A DNA stretch of 17,740 nt from NCBI GenBank assembly GCA_023404495.1, contig JAEYBE010000049.1, positions 1-17,740 on the forward strand. Reading direction: 5' to 3'. This document shows positions 1-6,956 of this stretch, in pieces. This DNA comes from Actinomycetes bacterium (lineage in GTDB: Bacteria > Actinomycetota > Thermoleophilia > Solirubrobacterales > JACPNS01). Numbering within the stretch: the stretch's first letter is position 1; every line of letters starts with the position of its first letter. The position numbers and the translations under genes are program-made. The notes under the pieces were generated by a model, which saw nothing but the letters and a program-made list of their open reading frames with translations, was not told the DNA's origin and searched no databases.

Positions 1-33
1 GTAGTCGCGGTAGTCGTCGGAGATCAGCGGCAT
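1..33 (-). CDS. 5' end of an unidentified gene (partial)
   Basis: An ATG at 33-31 on the minus strand opens a frame reading MPLISDDYRDY that runs off the left edge. It follows the serA stop by 16 bp in the same direction. The upstream sequence contains AAAGGA and GGGG, either of which could act as a weak ribosome binding site. Eleven codons are too few to name a family. Its position suggests it is co-transcribed with serA. Confidence 0.4.
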   Translation of the reverse strand, partial: MPLISDDYRDY

Positions 34-49
34 CTTGCCCCGGATCCTT

Positions 50-1636
50 TCAGAAGCTGACGACGTGGCCGTCCTGGAAGCCGTCGATCTTCAGGATCTC
101 TTCGATCAACGCCTTTGGCGGTTCAGTAGTGGAAGTGATCGCAAGCACCGCTGGCCCACCATCGCTGGCACTAATCACCGCGTTGTCGATGTTCACGCCC
201 TGCTCGCCGAACAGCGTTCCGACCTTTCCCAGCATGCCCGGACGGTCTTCGTAACGGAAGAACGAAATGTGGTCCGCGAAATCAAGGTTGAAATCCTGGC
301 CATAGACAAGCACCAGACGCGGGTTGTTCTTGGGGCCGATCCCGGTGCCGCCGACGACAATCTCGTCGCCATTGCTGCGCACGGTCACCTTGATCAGTTC
401 GGTGAAGTCCTCAGACACGTTGGTCGAAGTCTCGGTGACTTTGATCCCGCGCTCCTCGGCAAGCGCCGGCGCATTCACAAGATTGACGCTCTCCTCGGTG
501 TGACCCTGGAGGATCCCTCGCAGCGCCGCCACGGTGAGCAACCGCGTGTCGAAGTTGGCGAGCTTGCCCTGGTAGTCGATCTCGATCGAATCGACCGCCA
601 GTGTCTCGGCCAGCGAGATCGCCAGGCGTCCAAGGCGCTCACCAAGCGGGATGAACGGCGCGAGGATCTTCATGTCCTCCGTGCCGACCTTCGGAATATT
701 CACCGCGTTTGAGACCATCTCGCCGCTGAGCGCAGCGTCGATCTGCTCGGCGGTCTGAACGCCAGCGCGGTCCTGGGCCTCAGTCGTCGAAGCACCGAGG
801 TGCGGCGTCACCACAACGTTGTCGAGTGCAAACAGCGGCGACTCGGTCATCGGCTCGCTGGCGAACACGTCAAGGCCCGCGCCGCCGAGCTTGCCCGACT
901 GCAGCGCGTCAAGCAGCGCGTCGTAATCGACCAGACCGCCACGAGCGACATTCAGGAACCGCGCGCCGTCCTTCATCGAGGCGAAGCGCTCGGCGTTCAT
1001 GAATCCCTTGGTCTCAGGCGTGTTGGGAAGGTGGATCGTCAGGAAGTCGGCCGCTGCCAGCACTTCGGCTTCGTTGGCGGCCTTTTCCACGCCCAGTTCG
1101 GCGTAGCGCTCGGCCGAGACAAACGGGTCGTAGGCGATCACGTTCATCTGGAAGCCCTTGGCGCGGGCGGCCACCAGCTGGCCGATCCGGCCGAAACCGA
1201 GCACGCCCAGCGTCTTCTCGTAGACCTCCACCCCGCCGTACTTGCTGCGTGCCCACTCGCCGCCCTTCAACGCGGCGTCGGCCTGCGGCACGTTGCGCGC
1301 GACGGCCATCAGCAGCGCGAGCGTGTGCTCAGCGGCGGTGACGATATTGCTCTCGGGTGCGTTGGCGACGATGATCCCGCGCTTGGTCGCAGCCGGGACG
1401 TCGATGTTGTCCACTCCAACGCCGGCGCGACCGATCACCTTGAGGTTCTCGGCCTTCTCGATCAGCGGCGCGTCGACCTGCGTGGCTGAGCGCACGAGCA
1501 GCGCGTCAAATTCTCCGATTCGCTCGTCGAGCTGTGAATCGTCCCAGTCAACGCCGAGAGTGACGTCGTACTTGGACTGCAGCAGCTCGACGCCGGCGTC
1601 GGCGATCTTTTCCTTGACCAGAACTTTGGGCGTCAT
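50..1636 (-). CDS. serA: D-3-phosphoglycerate dehydrogenase (long form, with ACT domain)
   Basis: Catalyses NAD-dependent oxidation of 3-phosphoglycerate to 3-phosphohydroxypyruvate, the first step of cytosolic serine synthesis. The 528 residues match the long form found in mycobacteria. Order: substrate/NAD catalytic core (about 1-310), an intervening regulatory domain (about 315-450) and a C-terminal ACT domain (about 457-528, containing RPGMLGKVGTLFGEQGVNI). The Rossmann motif GFGRIG is at 147-152, followed by an NAD-binding Asp at 170. The catalytic triad of the family is visible as R232 (NVARGG), E261 (FASEP) and H279 (TPHLGAS). The ACT domain suggests serine feedback inhibition, as known for the family. 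The ATG has no Shine-Dalgarno sequence but has TAATCT 8 nt upstream, so a leaderless transcript is plausible. The permease gene ends 60 bp upstream. Confidence 0.97.
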   Translation of the reverse strand: MTPKVLVKEKIADAGVELLQSKYDVTLGVDWDDSQLDERIGEFDALLVRSATQVDAPLIEKAENLKVIGRAGVGVDNIDVPAATKRGIIVANAPESNIVTAAEHTLALLMAVARNVPQADAALKGGEWARSKYGGVEVYEKTLGVLGFGRIGQLVAARAKGFQMNVIAYDPFVSAERYAELGVEKAANEAEVLAAADFLTIHLPNTPETKGFMNAERFASMKDGARFLNVARGGLVDYDALLDALQSGKLGGAGLDVFASEPMTESPLFALDNVVVTPHLGASTTEAQDRAGVQTAEQIDAALSGEMVSNAVNIPKVGTEDMKILAPFIPLGERLGRLAISLAETLAVDSIEIDYQGKLANFDTRLLTVAALRGILQGHTEESVNLVNAPALAEERGIKVTETSTNVSEDFTELIKVTVRSNGDEIVVGGTGIGPKNNPRLVLVYGQDFNLDFADHISFFRYEDRPGMLGKVGTLFGEQGVNIDNAVISASDGGPAVLAITSTTEPPKALIEEILKIDGFQDGHVVSF

Positions 1637-1644
1637 TGGCGGAG

Positions 1645-1650
1645 AGATTA
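1645..1650 (-). promoter_or_regulatory. Candidate -10 box of serA (TAATCT)
   Basis: TAATCT ends 8 nt before the serA ATG, at the spacing expected if transcription starts at or next to the start codon. No SD sequence is present. No convincing -35 box was found 16-18 bp further upstream. Similar boxes precede several other genes in the window. Confidence 0.4.
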
Positions 1651-1651
1651 G

Positions 1652-1669
1652 CGGCGACCCAAATCGCCG
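1652..1669. repeat. Perfect inverted repeat upstream of serA
   Basis: CGGCGA, a 6-nt loop, then TCGCCG: a perfect 6-bp stem immediately upstream of the candidate serA -10 box. There is no T-tract after it on the minus strand, so it is a poor terminator for the permease gene. It could be an operator or incidental. Confidence 0.3.
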
Positions 1670-1696
1670 AAAAACTCCCTGCTGAGCAGCCCTTGG

Positions 1697-2524
1697 CTAG
1701 TTGTGACGGCGGTAAAGGCGCGTCGTCAGGGGCACGAATATGGCTATCAGCACTGCGCCCTCGACCAGCGGTAGCACCAGCTCGCTGGCCTCCAACCCTC
1801 CCCCGAGCAGCCCGCGAACGGCGGTCGTGAGGTGGCTGATCGGGTTGATCCCGACGAACCACTCGAGGATCGAAGGCAGCGTGTCCGGCTGCACAAAGAT
1901 GTTGCTGATGAAAAGCAGCGGGAAGAGGCACATGAACCCGGTGTTCATGACCGCGGTCGGCGAGCGGAAGACCAGTCCGAGCGTCGTGAACACCCAGCTG
2001 AGAGCGAAGGCGAAGTAGATCACCAGCAGAAAGCCGCCGACCAATCCGAGGATCCCGCCGCCGAGCGAATAGCCCATGATGAAGCCGGTTACCAGCGTGA
2101 CGGTCCCGGTGACCACGTAGCGCACAGAGTCGCCGGCCGACGCGCCCACAAGCGGGGCAGGACTCCAAATCGGCAGCGTGCGTACGCGGTCGACGACGCC
2201 CTTGGTGAGGTCGGTGTTGAGCGTCACGCCCGAATAGACCGTTGAGAAGAGCAGTGTCTGCACGAGCATGCCGGGCAGCAGGAACTGCAGATACTCGCTC
2301 GTTGAGCCGTCGATCGCGCCTCCGAACAGGTACGTGAACATCACGAGGAACAGCACCGGTGTCATCGTCGCGTCGATCAGCTGCTCGGGAACGTGCTTGA
2401 TCTTCAGGACCGAACGCCAAGCGAAGCCCAGCGTCGCGGTGAGCGCGCCGGCCGGCTTTGGCCGCTCTGTGAAGAGCAGCGTGTCACGCACGTTCAGCTC
2501 GCCGACTGCCTCGTCGCTCATCAT
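1697..2524 (-). CDS. ABC-2 type transporter permease, DrrB family
   Basis: Membrane subunit of a putative exporter, 275 residues, the usual size for daunorubicin-resistance-type (DrrB) permeases. About six hydrophobic segments can be read. The first begins near LIDATMTPVLFLVMFTYLFG, and the last is near the C terminus (LVLPLVEGAVLIAIFVPL). The segment TLLFSTVYSGVTLNTDLTKG followed by VVDRVRTLPI is typical of the ABC2_membrane family. The start codon overlaps the stop of the ATPase gene by 4 bp (ATGA), so the two are translationally coupled and surely form one transporter. The substrate cannot be inferred; homologues export antibiotics, lipids or glycolipids. A second Met directly follows the first. 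Confidence 0.9.
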   Translation of the reverse strand: MMSDEAVGELNVRDTLLFTERPKPAGALTATLGFAWRSVLKIKHVPEQLIDATMTPVLFLVMFTYLFGGAIDGSTSEYLQFLLPGMLVQTLLFSTVYSGVTLNTDLTKGVVDRVRTLPIWSPAPLVGASAGDSVRYVVTGTVTLVTGFIMGYSLGGGILGLVGGFLLVIYFAFALSWVFTTLGLVFRSPTAVMNTGFMCLFPLLFISNIFVQPDTLPSILEWFVGINPISHLTTAVRGLLGGGLEASELVLPLVEGAVLIAIFVPLTTRLYRRHN

Positions 2525-3495
2525 TCGCCCTCCCCCTCGTCGGTTGGCAATGGCTTCCCGGTGAGCGCGAGGAAGACTTCGTCCATCGTCGGCTCGCCCA
2601 ACGAGAAGTCAGCGATCGGGTGCTCGCGCTTGTGAAGCATCGAGACAAGTTCGACCGCGTGGCCTGCGTCGTCGACCGCAATCGTCAGTGCGGTCTGATC
2701 GGTCACTTCGATCGCCTGGGTGATGCCGGCATCGCGGAAGATCGTCTCGCCGTCGGCGCGGTGCTCTTCGCTGTGGAATGTCAGATGCAGCACGCTGCCC
2801 GCCACCTGTCGCTTGAGCTCGATCGGCGTGCCTTCGGCGATCACGCGGCCGTGGTCGATCACGGCAATGCGGTCGGCCAGCTGATCGGCCTCGTCGAGGT
2901 ACTGGGTGCACAGCAGCACTGTCGTCCCCTCGCCGACAAGTGCGCGCACGATGTCCCAGACCTGCGTGCGCGAGCGCGGGTCGAGGCCGGTGGTCGGCTC
3001 GTCGAGAAACAGCAGCTCGGGCGTGATCACGATGCTCGCCGCAATGTCGAGCCGGCGGCGCATGCCGCCCGAGTAGTTCTTCGTGAGCTTTCCTGCTGCT
3101 TCGGCCAGGCCAAATCCTTCGAGAAGTTGATCGGCTCTGTCGGCCGCGCCTGCCCGTCCGAGCCCAAGCAACTTGCCGAGCAGAATCAGATTCTCGCGGC
3201 CGGTCAGTTCTTCGTCGACCGAGGCGATCTGGCCGGTGAGCGAAATCCGGCGACGGACCTTGTCGGGATCCTTCGTGACATCGACCCCGAGCACTTCTGC
3301 GGAGCCTTCATCAGGACGCAGGAGGGTCGCGAGCATCTTGATCGTCGTCGTCTTGCCGGCGCCGTTGGGGCCGAGCACTCCGTAGACGGTTCCGCGAGCG
3401 ACTTCGAGATCGACGCCGTCAACGGCGCGTTTCTCGCCAAAAGTCTTGACGAGACCGTGAGCGTTGATGGCCAAGCTTGAGCGAGCTTCAGACAT
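2521..3495 (-). CDS. ABC transporter ATP-binding protein, DrrA family
   Basis: ATPase subunit of the exporter, 324 residues. Walker A GPNGAGKTT is at 42-50, the Q-loop Gln at 89 (TGQIASVDEELTGREN), the ABC signature YSGGMRRRLDIAASI from 141, and Walker B LLFLDEP at 161-167 followed by TTGLD. The switch position reads CTQYLDEADQLADRI, with Gln198 where most ABC ATPases have His; this Gln is usual in the DrrA subfamily. The C-terminal extension contains PTMDEVFLALTG, also characteristic of DrrA. No SD is present, but TAGCAT lies 8 nt before the ATG, so the gene may have its own leaderless promoter. The permease follows with a 4-bp overlap. Confidence 0.93.
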   Translation of the reverse strand: MSEARSSLAINAHGLVKTFGEKRAVDGVDLEVARGTVYGVLGPNGAGKTTTIKMLATLLRPDEGSAEVLGVDVTKDPDKVRRRISLTGQIASVDEELTGRENLILLGKLLGLGRAGAADRADQLLEGFGLAEAAGKLTKNYSGGMRRRLDIAASIVITPELLFLDEPTTGLDPRSRTQVWDIVRALVGEGTTVLLCTQYLDEADQLADRIAVIDHGRVIAEGTPIELKRQVAGSVLHLTFHSEEHRADGETIFRDAGITQAIEVTDQTALTIAVDDAGHAVELVSMLHKREHPIADFSLGEPTMDEVFLALTGKPLPTDEGEGE

Positions 3496-3503
3496 GGCGG
3501 CCG

Positions 3504-3509
3504 ATGCTA
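3504..3509 (-). promoter_or_regulatory. Candidate -10 box of the DrrA-type ATPase gene (TAGCAT)
   Basis: TAGCAT ends 8 nt before the ATG, with no SD in between. It lies in the 30-bp gap after the DUF4190 gene. It would make the exporter mRNA leaderless. No clear -35. Confidence 0.35.
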
Positions 3510-3525
3510 ACGGCTGCCTCGGAAA

Positions 3526-4011
3526 TCACTCCCAGTTGAGTTCGCGGTGGAAATCGAACGAAGAGTTGGAATCGTCGTAGATGACCGCCAGCACGATCAA
3601 CGCGATCCAGGCAAGCAACGCCAGCACCGAAAGGATGATCCCGGCGACCCCGGTCCAGAGTCCTGCGACTGCGAGATCGCGCTGCTGCACGGCGCGACCC
3701 TTGTCGACGTCGTCCTTGCCCTTGTGCCCGAGGACCGCACCGACGACCGAGGCGATGCCGGTGATCGGCGAGAGCAGCCCCGCGGTGAAGATCAGGACGG
3801 CCAGCGAGAGTGATGAGGTGATGATGCTTGCGACCGCGTAGCCATTGGTCGGCTGCGGCGGGTGCGGGGCCTGCGGGTAGTAGCCGTACTGGCCGGGCGG
3901 TGGCGGTGGTGGCTGATGCTGCCCGTGCGGCGGGACGAACTGCGGCGGGGGCGCCTCGGGTCCGGGTTGCTCGGGTGTCGGGGCGGGATTCTCCGGCGGC
4001 TGATCACTCAT
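3526..4011 (-). CDS. DUF4190-type membrane protein with proline-rich N terminus
   Basis: A 161-residue membrane protein. Residues 1-56 are Pro/Gln/Gly-rich and probably disordered (PPPPPPGQYGYYPQ). From about 57 on there are hydrophobic segments at about 59-79 and 82-95, then a polar loop with HKGKDDVDKGRAVQQRDLA, then a long hydrophobic stretch at about 113-145. This is the pattern of actinobacterial DUF4190 proteins, including the conserved short loop before the last membrane segment. Function is unknown. It sits between ilvC and the exporter genes, 30 bp before the ATPase gene, and could share their transcript. GAGG lies only 2 nt before the ATG, and TAGATT lies 6 nt before it. Confidence 0.75.
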   Translation of the reverse strand: MSDQPPENPAPTPEQPGPEAPPPQFVPPHGQHQPPPPPPGQYGYYPQAPHPPQPTNGYAVASIITSSLSLAVLIFTAGLLSPITGIASVVGAVLGHKGKDDVDKGRAVQQRDLAVAGLWTGVAGIILSVLALLAWIALIVLAVIYDDSNSSFDFHRELNWE

Positions 4012-4017
4012 CGCCTC

Positions 4018-4023
4018 AATCTA
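4018..4023 (-). promoter_or_regulatory. Candidate -10 box of the DUF4190 gene (TAGATT)
   Basis: TAGATT ends 6 nt upstream of the ATG, consistent with a leaderless or nearly leaderless start. It is downstream of the presumed ilvC terminator, so a new promoter here makes sense. No clear -35. Confidence 0.4.
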
Positions 4024-4054
4024 ACGCGCCCAGGCGGTTTCAAACCCCTTAACC

Positions 4055-4088
4055 GCCAAACCTCCGCCCGATTGGGCGAAGGTTTGGC
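4055..4088 (-). terminator. Probable terminator hairpin after ilvC
   Basis: A 15-bp stem with a 4-nt loop. The arms are GCCAAACCTTCGCCC and GGGCGGAGGTTTGGC when read on the minus strand. The single imperfect pair is a permitted U-G wobble in the minus-strand RNA but a C/A mismatch on the plus strand, which supports minus-strand use. It starts about 40 nt after the ilvC stop. No U-tract follows, so termination would be of the GC-rich type without a U-run. Confidence 0.6.
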
Positions 4089-4126
4089 AAGTCAAGCGCT
4101 TGATTGCGGGACTCAGCCCTGCGGGC

Positions 4127-5149
4127 CTAACCCTTGTCGAACTTCGTGTCAATCCAGTCCATGCCGTCGCGCAGCTCCGCGCCGACCTTCTCGATCGCGT
4201 GGTTTGCGTGCTCTTCACGCAGGCGGGTGAAGTTCTCCTTGCCCGACTTGTTCTCAGCGATGAACTCGCGTGCGAAGTCGCCCGACTGGATCTCGGCGAG
4301 GATCTCCTTCATCGCGGCGCGGCTCTGCTCGTTGATCACGCGCTTGCCGCGGGTCAGGTCGCCGTACTCGGCGGTGTTGGAGATTGAGTACTCCATGCCG
4401 GCGACGCCCTTCTCGTACAGAAGGTCCGCGATCAGCTTGAGCTCGTGCAGGCATTCGAAGTAGGCCAGCTGCGGTGAGTAGCCGGCTTCCGTCAGCGTCT
4501 CAAAGCCGGCAATCACCAGCTCGGTGGCGCCGCCGCAGAGGACTGCCTGCTCGCCAAAGAGGTCGGTCTCGGTCTCGTCCTTGAAGGTCGTCTCGATCAC
4601 GCCGCCGCGGGTGCAGCCGATGCCGCGCGCGTAGGCCAGCGCGATGTCGCGGGCGTCGCCAGTTGCGTCCTGCTCGATCGCGACGAGGCCGGGGACTCCC
4701 CCGCCCTCTTCAAACTGCGAGCGCACGAGGTGGCCGGGGCCCTTCGGGGCGACCAGCGCGACGTTGATCGAGGAATCGGGCTTGATCTGGTCATACAGAA
4801 TCGAGAACCCGTGAGCAAAGAGGAGTGTGTTGCCCGGCGCGATGCCGTCCTTGATGTCGCTCTCCCAGATCTCGCCCTGCATCTCGTCGGGGAGCAGAAT
4901 CATCACGACGTCACCAAGCGAAGCGGCTTCGGCCACGTCGACGACCTTGAGGCCGGCGCCTTCAGCCTGCGCAACCTTGTTCGACGTCGGACGGAGCCCA
5001 ACCACGACGTCTACCCCAGAATCCTTGAGGTTCAGAGCGTGTGCGTGGCCCTGCGAACCGAATCCGAGGATGGCGACGGTCTTGCCGTCGAGCTTGCTGA
5101 GGTCTGCATCGTTGTCGTAAATCATGCGGGCGAGGGTATCGGACGTCAT
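4127..5149 (-). CDS. ilvC: Ketol-acid reductoisomerase (NADP+), class I
   Basis: Converts acetolactate or acetohydroxybutyrate to the dihydroxy acids, the second common step of valine/leucine/isoleucine synthesis. At 340 residues it is the short class I form. The N-terminal Rossmann motif GFGSQGHAHALNLKDSGVDVVVGL is intact. It is followed by PDEMQGEIWE and AHGFSILYDQIKP, and by the metal/substrate motifs PKGPGHLVRSQFEEGGGVPGLVA, KDETETDLFGEQAVLCGG and CLHELKLI. The C terminus has EYSISNTAEYGDLTRG. Despite belonging with ilvBN, it lies 8.5 kb away from ilvN, beyond the men genes. A GGGGAT element just before the ATG may serve as SD, and a GATACT -10-like box lies about 14 nt upstream. A strong hairpin follows the gene. 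Confidence 0.98.
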   Translation of the reverse strand: MTSDTLARMIYDNDADLSKLDGKTVAILGFGSQGHAHALNLKDSGVDVVVGLRPTSNKVAQAEGAGLKVVDVAEAASLGDVVMILLPDEMQGEIWESDIKDGIAPGNTLLFAHGFSILYDQIKPDSSINVALVAPKGPGHLVRSQFEEGGGVPGLVAIEQDATGDARDIALAYARGIGCTRGGVIETTFKDETETDLFGEQAVLCGGATELVIAGFETLTEAGYSPQLAYFECLHELKLIADLLYEKGVAGMEYSISNTAEYGDLTRGKRVINEQSRAAMKEILAEIQSGDFAREFIAENKSGKENFTRLREEHANHAIEKVGAELRDGMDWIDTKFDKG

Positions 5150-5162
5150 ATCCCCAGGCTTC

Positions 5163-5168
5163 TAGTAT
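5163..5168 (+). promoter_or_regulatory. Candidate -10 box of menB, overlapping a divergent ilvC box
   Basis: The 54-bp gap between ilvC and menB contains TAGTAT on the plus strand. The complementary strand of the same bases, shifted by one, reads GATACT, a plausible -10 box for ilvC. Neither has a good -35. The plus-strand box would put the start of transcription about 30 nt before the menB start, leaving room for its SD. The two promoters would overlap and be mutually exclusive. Confidence 0.3.
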
Positions 5169-5203
5169 CCGCCGCGTCCGATCAGCCCCCGCAAGGAGCA
5201 GTT

Positions 5204-6040
5204 TTGCCAGTCGAATGGACCAACGCCGGCGAGCAGTACGGCGACATCAAGTACGAGCTTCACCAAGGCATCGCGAAGATCACGATCAACCGGCCGGAGG
5301 TGCGCAACGCCTTTCGTCCGCAGACGCTTTTTGAGCTCTCAGACGCCTTCAACCGCGCGCAGAACGACACTTCGGTCGGCGTAATCGTCCTGACCGGCGA
5401 GGGCCCTGACGCCTTCTGCTCCGGTGGCGACCAGCGCATCCGTGGCGATGACGGCTACATCGGCGACGACGAGGTCGCAAAGCAGGGCGTCGGCCGCCTC
5501 AACGTGCTCGATCTGCAGATCCAGATTCGTCGCTGCCCCAAGCCGGTCGTGGCCAGCATCGCCGGCTACGCGATCGGCGGCGGGCACGTGCTGCACATCG
5601 TCTGCGACCTATCGATCGCGGCCGACAACGCTCGCTTCGGGCAGACCGGTCCCAAGGTCGGATCCTTTGACGGCGGCTTCGGCGCTGGCTACCTCGGTGC
5701 GATCGTCGGCCAGAAAAAGGCGAAGGAGATCTGGTTCCTGTGCCGCCAGTACGACGCCCAGGAAGCTCTCGACATGGGCCTCGTGAACACCGTCGTGCCG
5801 CTGGACCAGTTGGAGGACGAGACAGTCAAATGGTGCAAGGAGATGCTCGCGCTCTCGCCGCTGGCACTGCGGATGCTCAAGGCGTCCTTCAACGCGGCGA
5901 CCGACGGCATGGCCGGTGTCCAGCAGCTCGCTGGCGACGCCACGTTGCTCTTCTACATGAGCGATGAGGCCCAGGAGGGCCGCGACGCCTACGTTCAGAA
6001 GCGCACGCCGGACTTCACCAAGTTCCCCAAGCGTCCCTAG
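5204..6040 (+). CDS. menB: 1,4-dihydroxy-2-naphthoyl-CoA synthase
   Basis: Crotonase-fold enzyme that closes O-succinylbenzoyl-CoA to DHNA-CoA in menaquinone synthesis. It has 278 residues from a TTG start at 5204, chosen because AAGGAG lies 5 nt upstream and homology begins there (PVEWTN); the in-frame sequence before it is antisense to ilvC. Family motifs are complete: FCSGGDQ at 71-77, GGGH at 125-128, QTGPKVGSFDGG at 147-158 and FYMSDEAQEGRDAYVQKR near the C terminus. Gly149 in QTGPKVG corresponds to the E. coli-type (bicarbonate-dependent) enzymes, whereas the mycobacterial type has Asp there. S154 and Y251 match the catalytic Ser and Tyr of E. coli MenB. The menA start follows the stop by 4 nt, so both are translationally linked. 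Confidence 0.97.
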   Translation: MPVEWTNAGEQYGDIKYELHQGIAKITINRPEVRNAFRPQTLFELSDAFNRAQNDTSVGVIVLTGEGPDAFCSGGDQRIRGDDGYIGDDEVAKQGVGRLNVLDLQIQIRRCPKPVVASIAGYAIGGGHVLHIVCDLSIAADNARFGQTGPKVGSFDGGFGAGYLGAIVGQKKAKEIWFLCRQYDAQEALDMGLVNTVVPLDQLEDETVKWCKEMLALSPLALRMLKASFNAATDGMAGVQQLAGDATLLFYMSDEAQEGRDAYVQKRTPDFTKFPKRP

Positions 6041-6044
6041 CTAC

Positions 6045-6929
6045 ATGGGCGCCCTCGACGTCTGGATCAAGGCCGCACGGCCACGTACACTGCCCGCCGC
6101 GCTCGCGCCGGTGGCTGTCGGAACCTGCCTTGCCGCGGGTCCGGCGAACACGTTCAAGCCGCTCGTGTTGCTGGCGACGATCGTCGGCGCGCTGTTCATC
6201 CAGATCGGGACGAACCTCTCCAACGACTACTCCGACGCCCGGCGCGGCGCGGACACCGAAGATCGCCTTGGGCCCGTTCGCGTGACGGCCGGCGGCCTCG
6301 TGCCGCCGAGCTACGTGCTCTACGCCACGTGGATCGCGTTCGGCATCGCCGCGCTGGCCGGTGTCTACCTCGTGATCGAGGCTGGCTGGGAGCTGATCCT
6401 GATCGGTGCCGCATCGATCATCGCCGGGGTGCTCTACACCGGCGGCCCGCGCCCCTACGGCTACGTGGGGCTTGGCGAAATCTTCGTCTTCCTCTTCTTC
6501 GGTGTGGTCGCGGTCACCGGCTCGTATTTCGTCCAGACCACCGAGTTTGCTTGGGAGGCAGTCGCGCTGTCGGTTCCGGTCGGCCTGCTCGCGTGCGCGG
6601 TGCTGATGGTCAACAACACGCGCGACATGGACACCGACCGCCGCGCCGGCAAGAACACGTTGGCCGTTCGGCTCGGCCGCCAGCGGATGCGCACGGTTTA
6701 CAGCCTCACGCTGATTATCTCGTTCGTCCTCGTGCCGGTCATATGGCTGATTACGGGGCTCACGCCGTGGATCAACCTCGCGCTTCTGGCATTCCCGTTG
6801 GTCCCGCCCCTGGCCCGCACGATCCGCGAGCGCACCGACGGAGCAGCGTTGAACAAGGCACTTGGAGACACTGCGCGCCTTGAGCTGGTCTTCTGCGTGT
6901 TGCTCTCGGTCGGCCTGCTGCTGACCTGA
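6045..6929 (+). CDS. menA: 1,4-dihydroxy-2-naphthoate polyprenyltransferase
   Basis: Integral membrane UbiA-family enzyme that attaches the polyprenyl tail to DHNA, giving demethylmenaquinone. It has 294 residues from the ATG at 6045, the Met before GALDVWIKAARPRTLPAAL, where family homology starts; the longer upstream frame overlaps menB and is rejected. The first Asp-rich motif is NDYSDARRGAD (60-70) and the second NNTRDMDTD (190-198), both Mg-diphosphate binding. Eight or nine hydrophobic segments can be read, as expected. There is no SD; with only 4 nt after the menB stop, translation is probably coupled to menB. Confidence 0.96.
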   Translation: MGALDVWIKAARPRTLPAALAPVAVGTCLAAGPANTFKPLVLLATIVGALFIQIGTNLSNDYSDARRGADTEDRLGPVRVTAGGLVPPSYVLYATWIAFGIAALAGVYLVIEAGWELILIGAASIIAGVLYTGGPRPYGYVGLGEIFVFLFFGVVAVTGSYFVQTTEFAWEAVALSVPVGLLACAVLMVNNTRDMDTDRRAGKNTLAVRLGRQRMRTVYSLTLIISFVLVPVIWLITGLTPWINLALLAFPLVPPLARTIRERTDGAALNKALGDTARLELVFCVLLSVGLLLT

Positions 6930-6944
6930 CGGTTCCAATCCTTT

Positions 6945-6950
6945 TACGCT
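6945..6950 (+). promoter_or_regulatory. Candidate -10 box of menC (TACGCT)
   Basis: TACGCT ends 6 nt before the menC ATG in the 27-bp menA-menC gap. No SD is present. It could add a leaderless promoter to read-through from menB-menA. Confidence 0.35.
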
Positions 6951-6956
6951 TGACCT

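Noticed and set aside
35..712. Plus-strand frame antisense to serA (also 800-1489)
   Set aside because: Mirror of strong serA coding sequence; Arg/His/Asp-rich translations typical of GC-rich antisense frames.
1671..1699. Terminator after the permease gene (CTGCTCAGCAG followed by TTTTT)
   Set aside because: The stem is only about 4 bp with a 3-nt loop, and the T-run is offset by 4 nt; too weak to call.
4730..5203. N-terminal extension of the menB frame upstream of the TTG
   Set aside because: It is antisense to ilvC, shows no crotonase homology, and the TTG at 5204 has a well-placed SD.
5964..6044. N-terminal extension of the menA frame
   Set aside because: It overlaps the menB 3' end in another frame; UbiA-family homology starts at the Met encoded at 6045.
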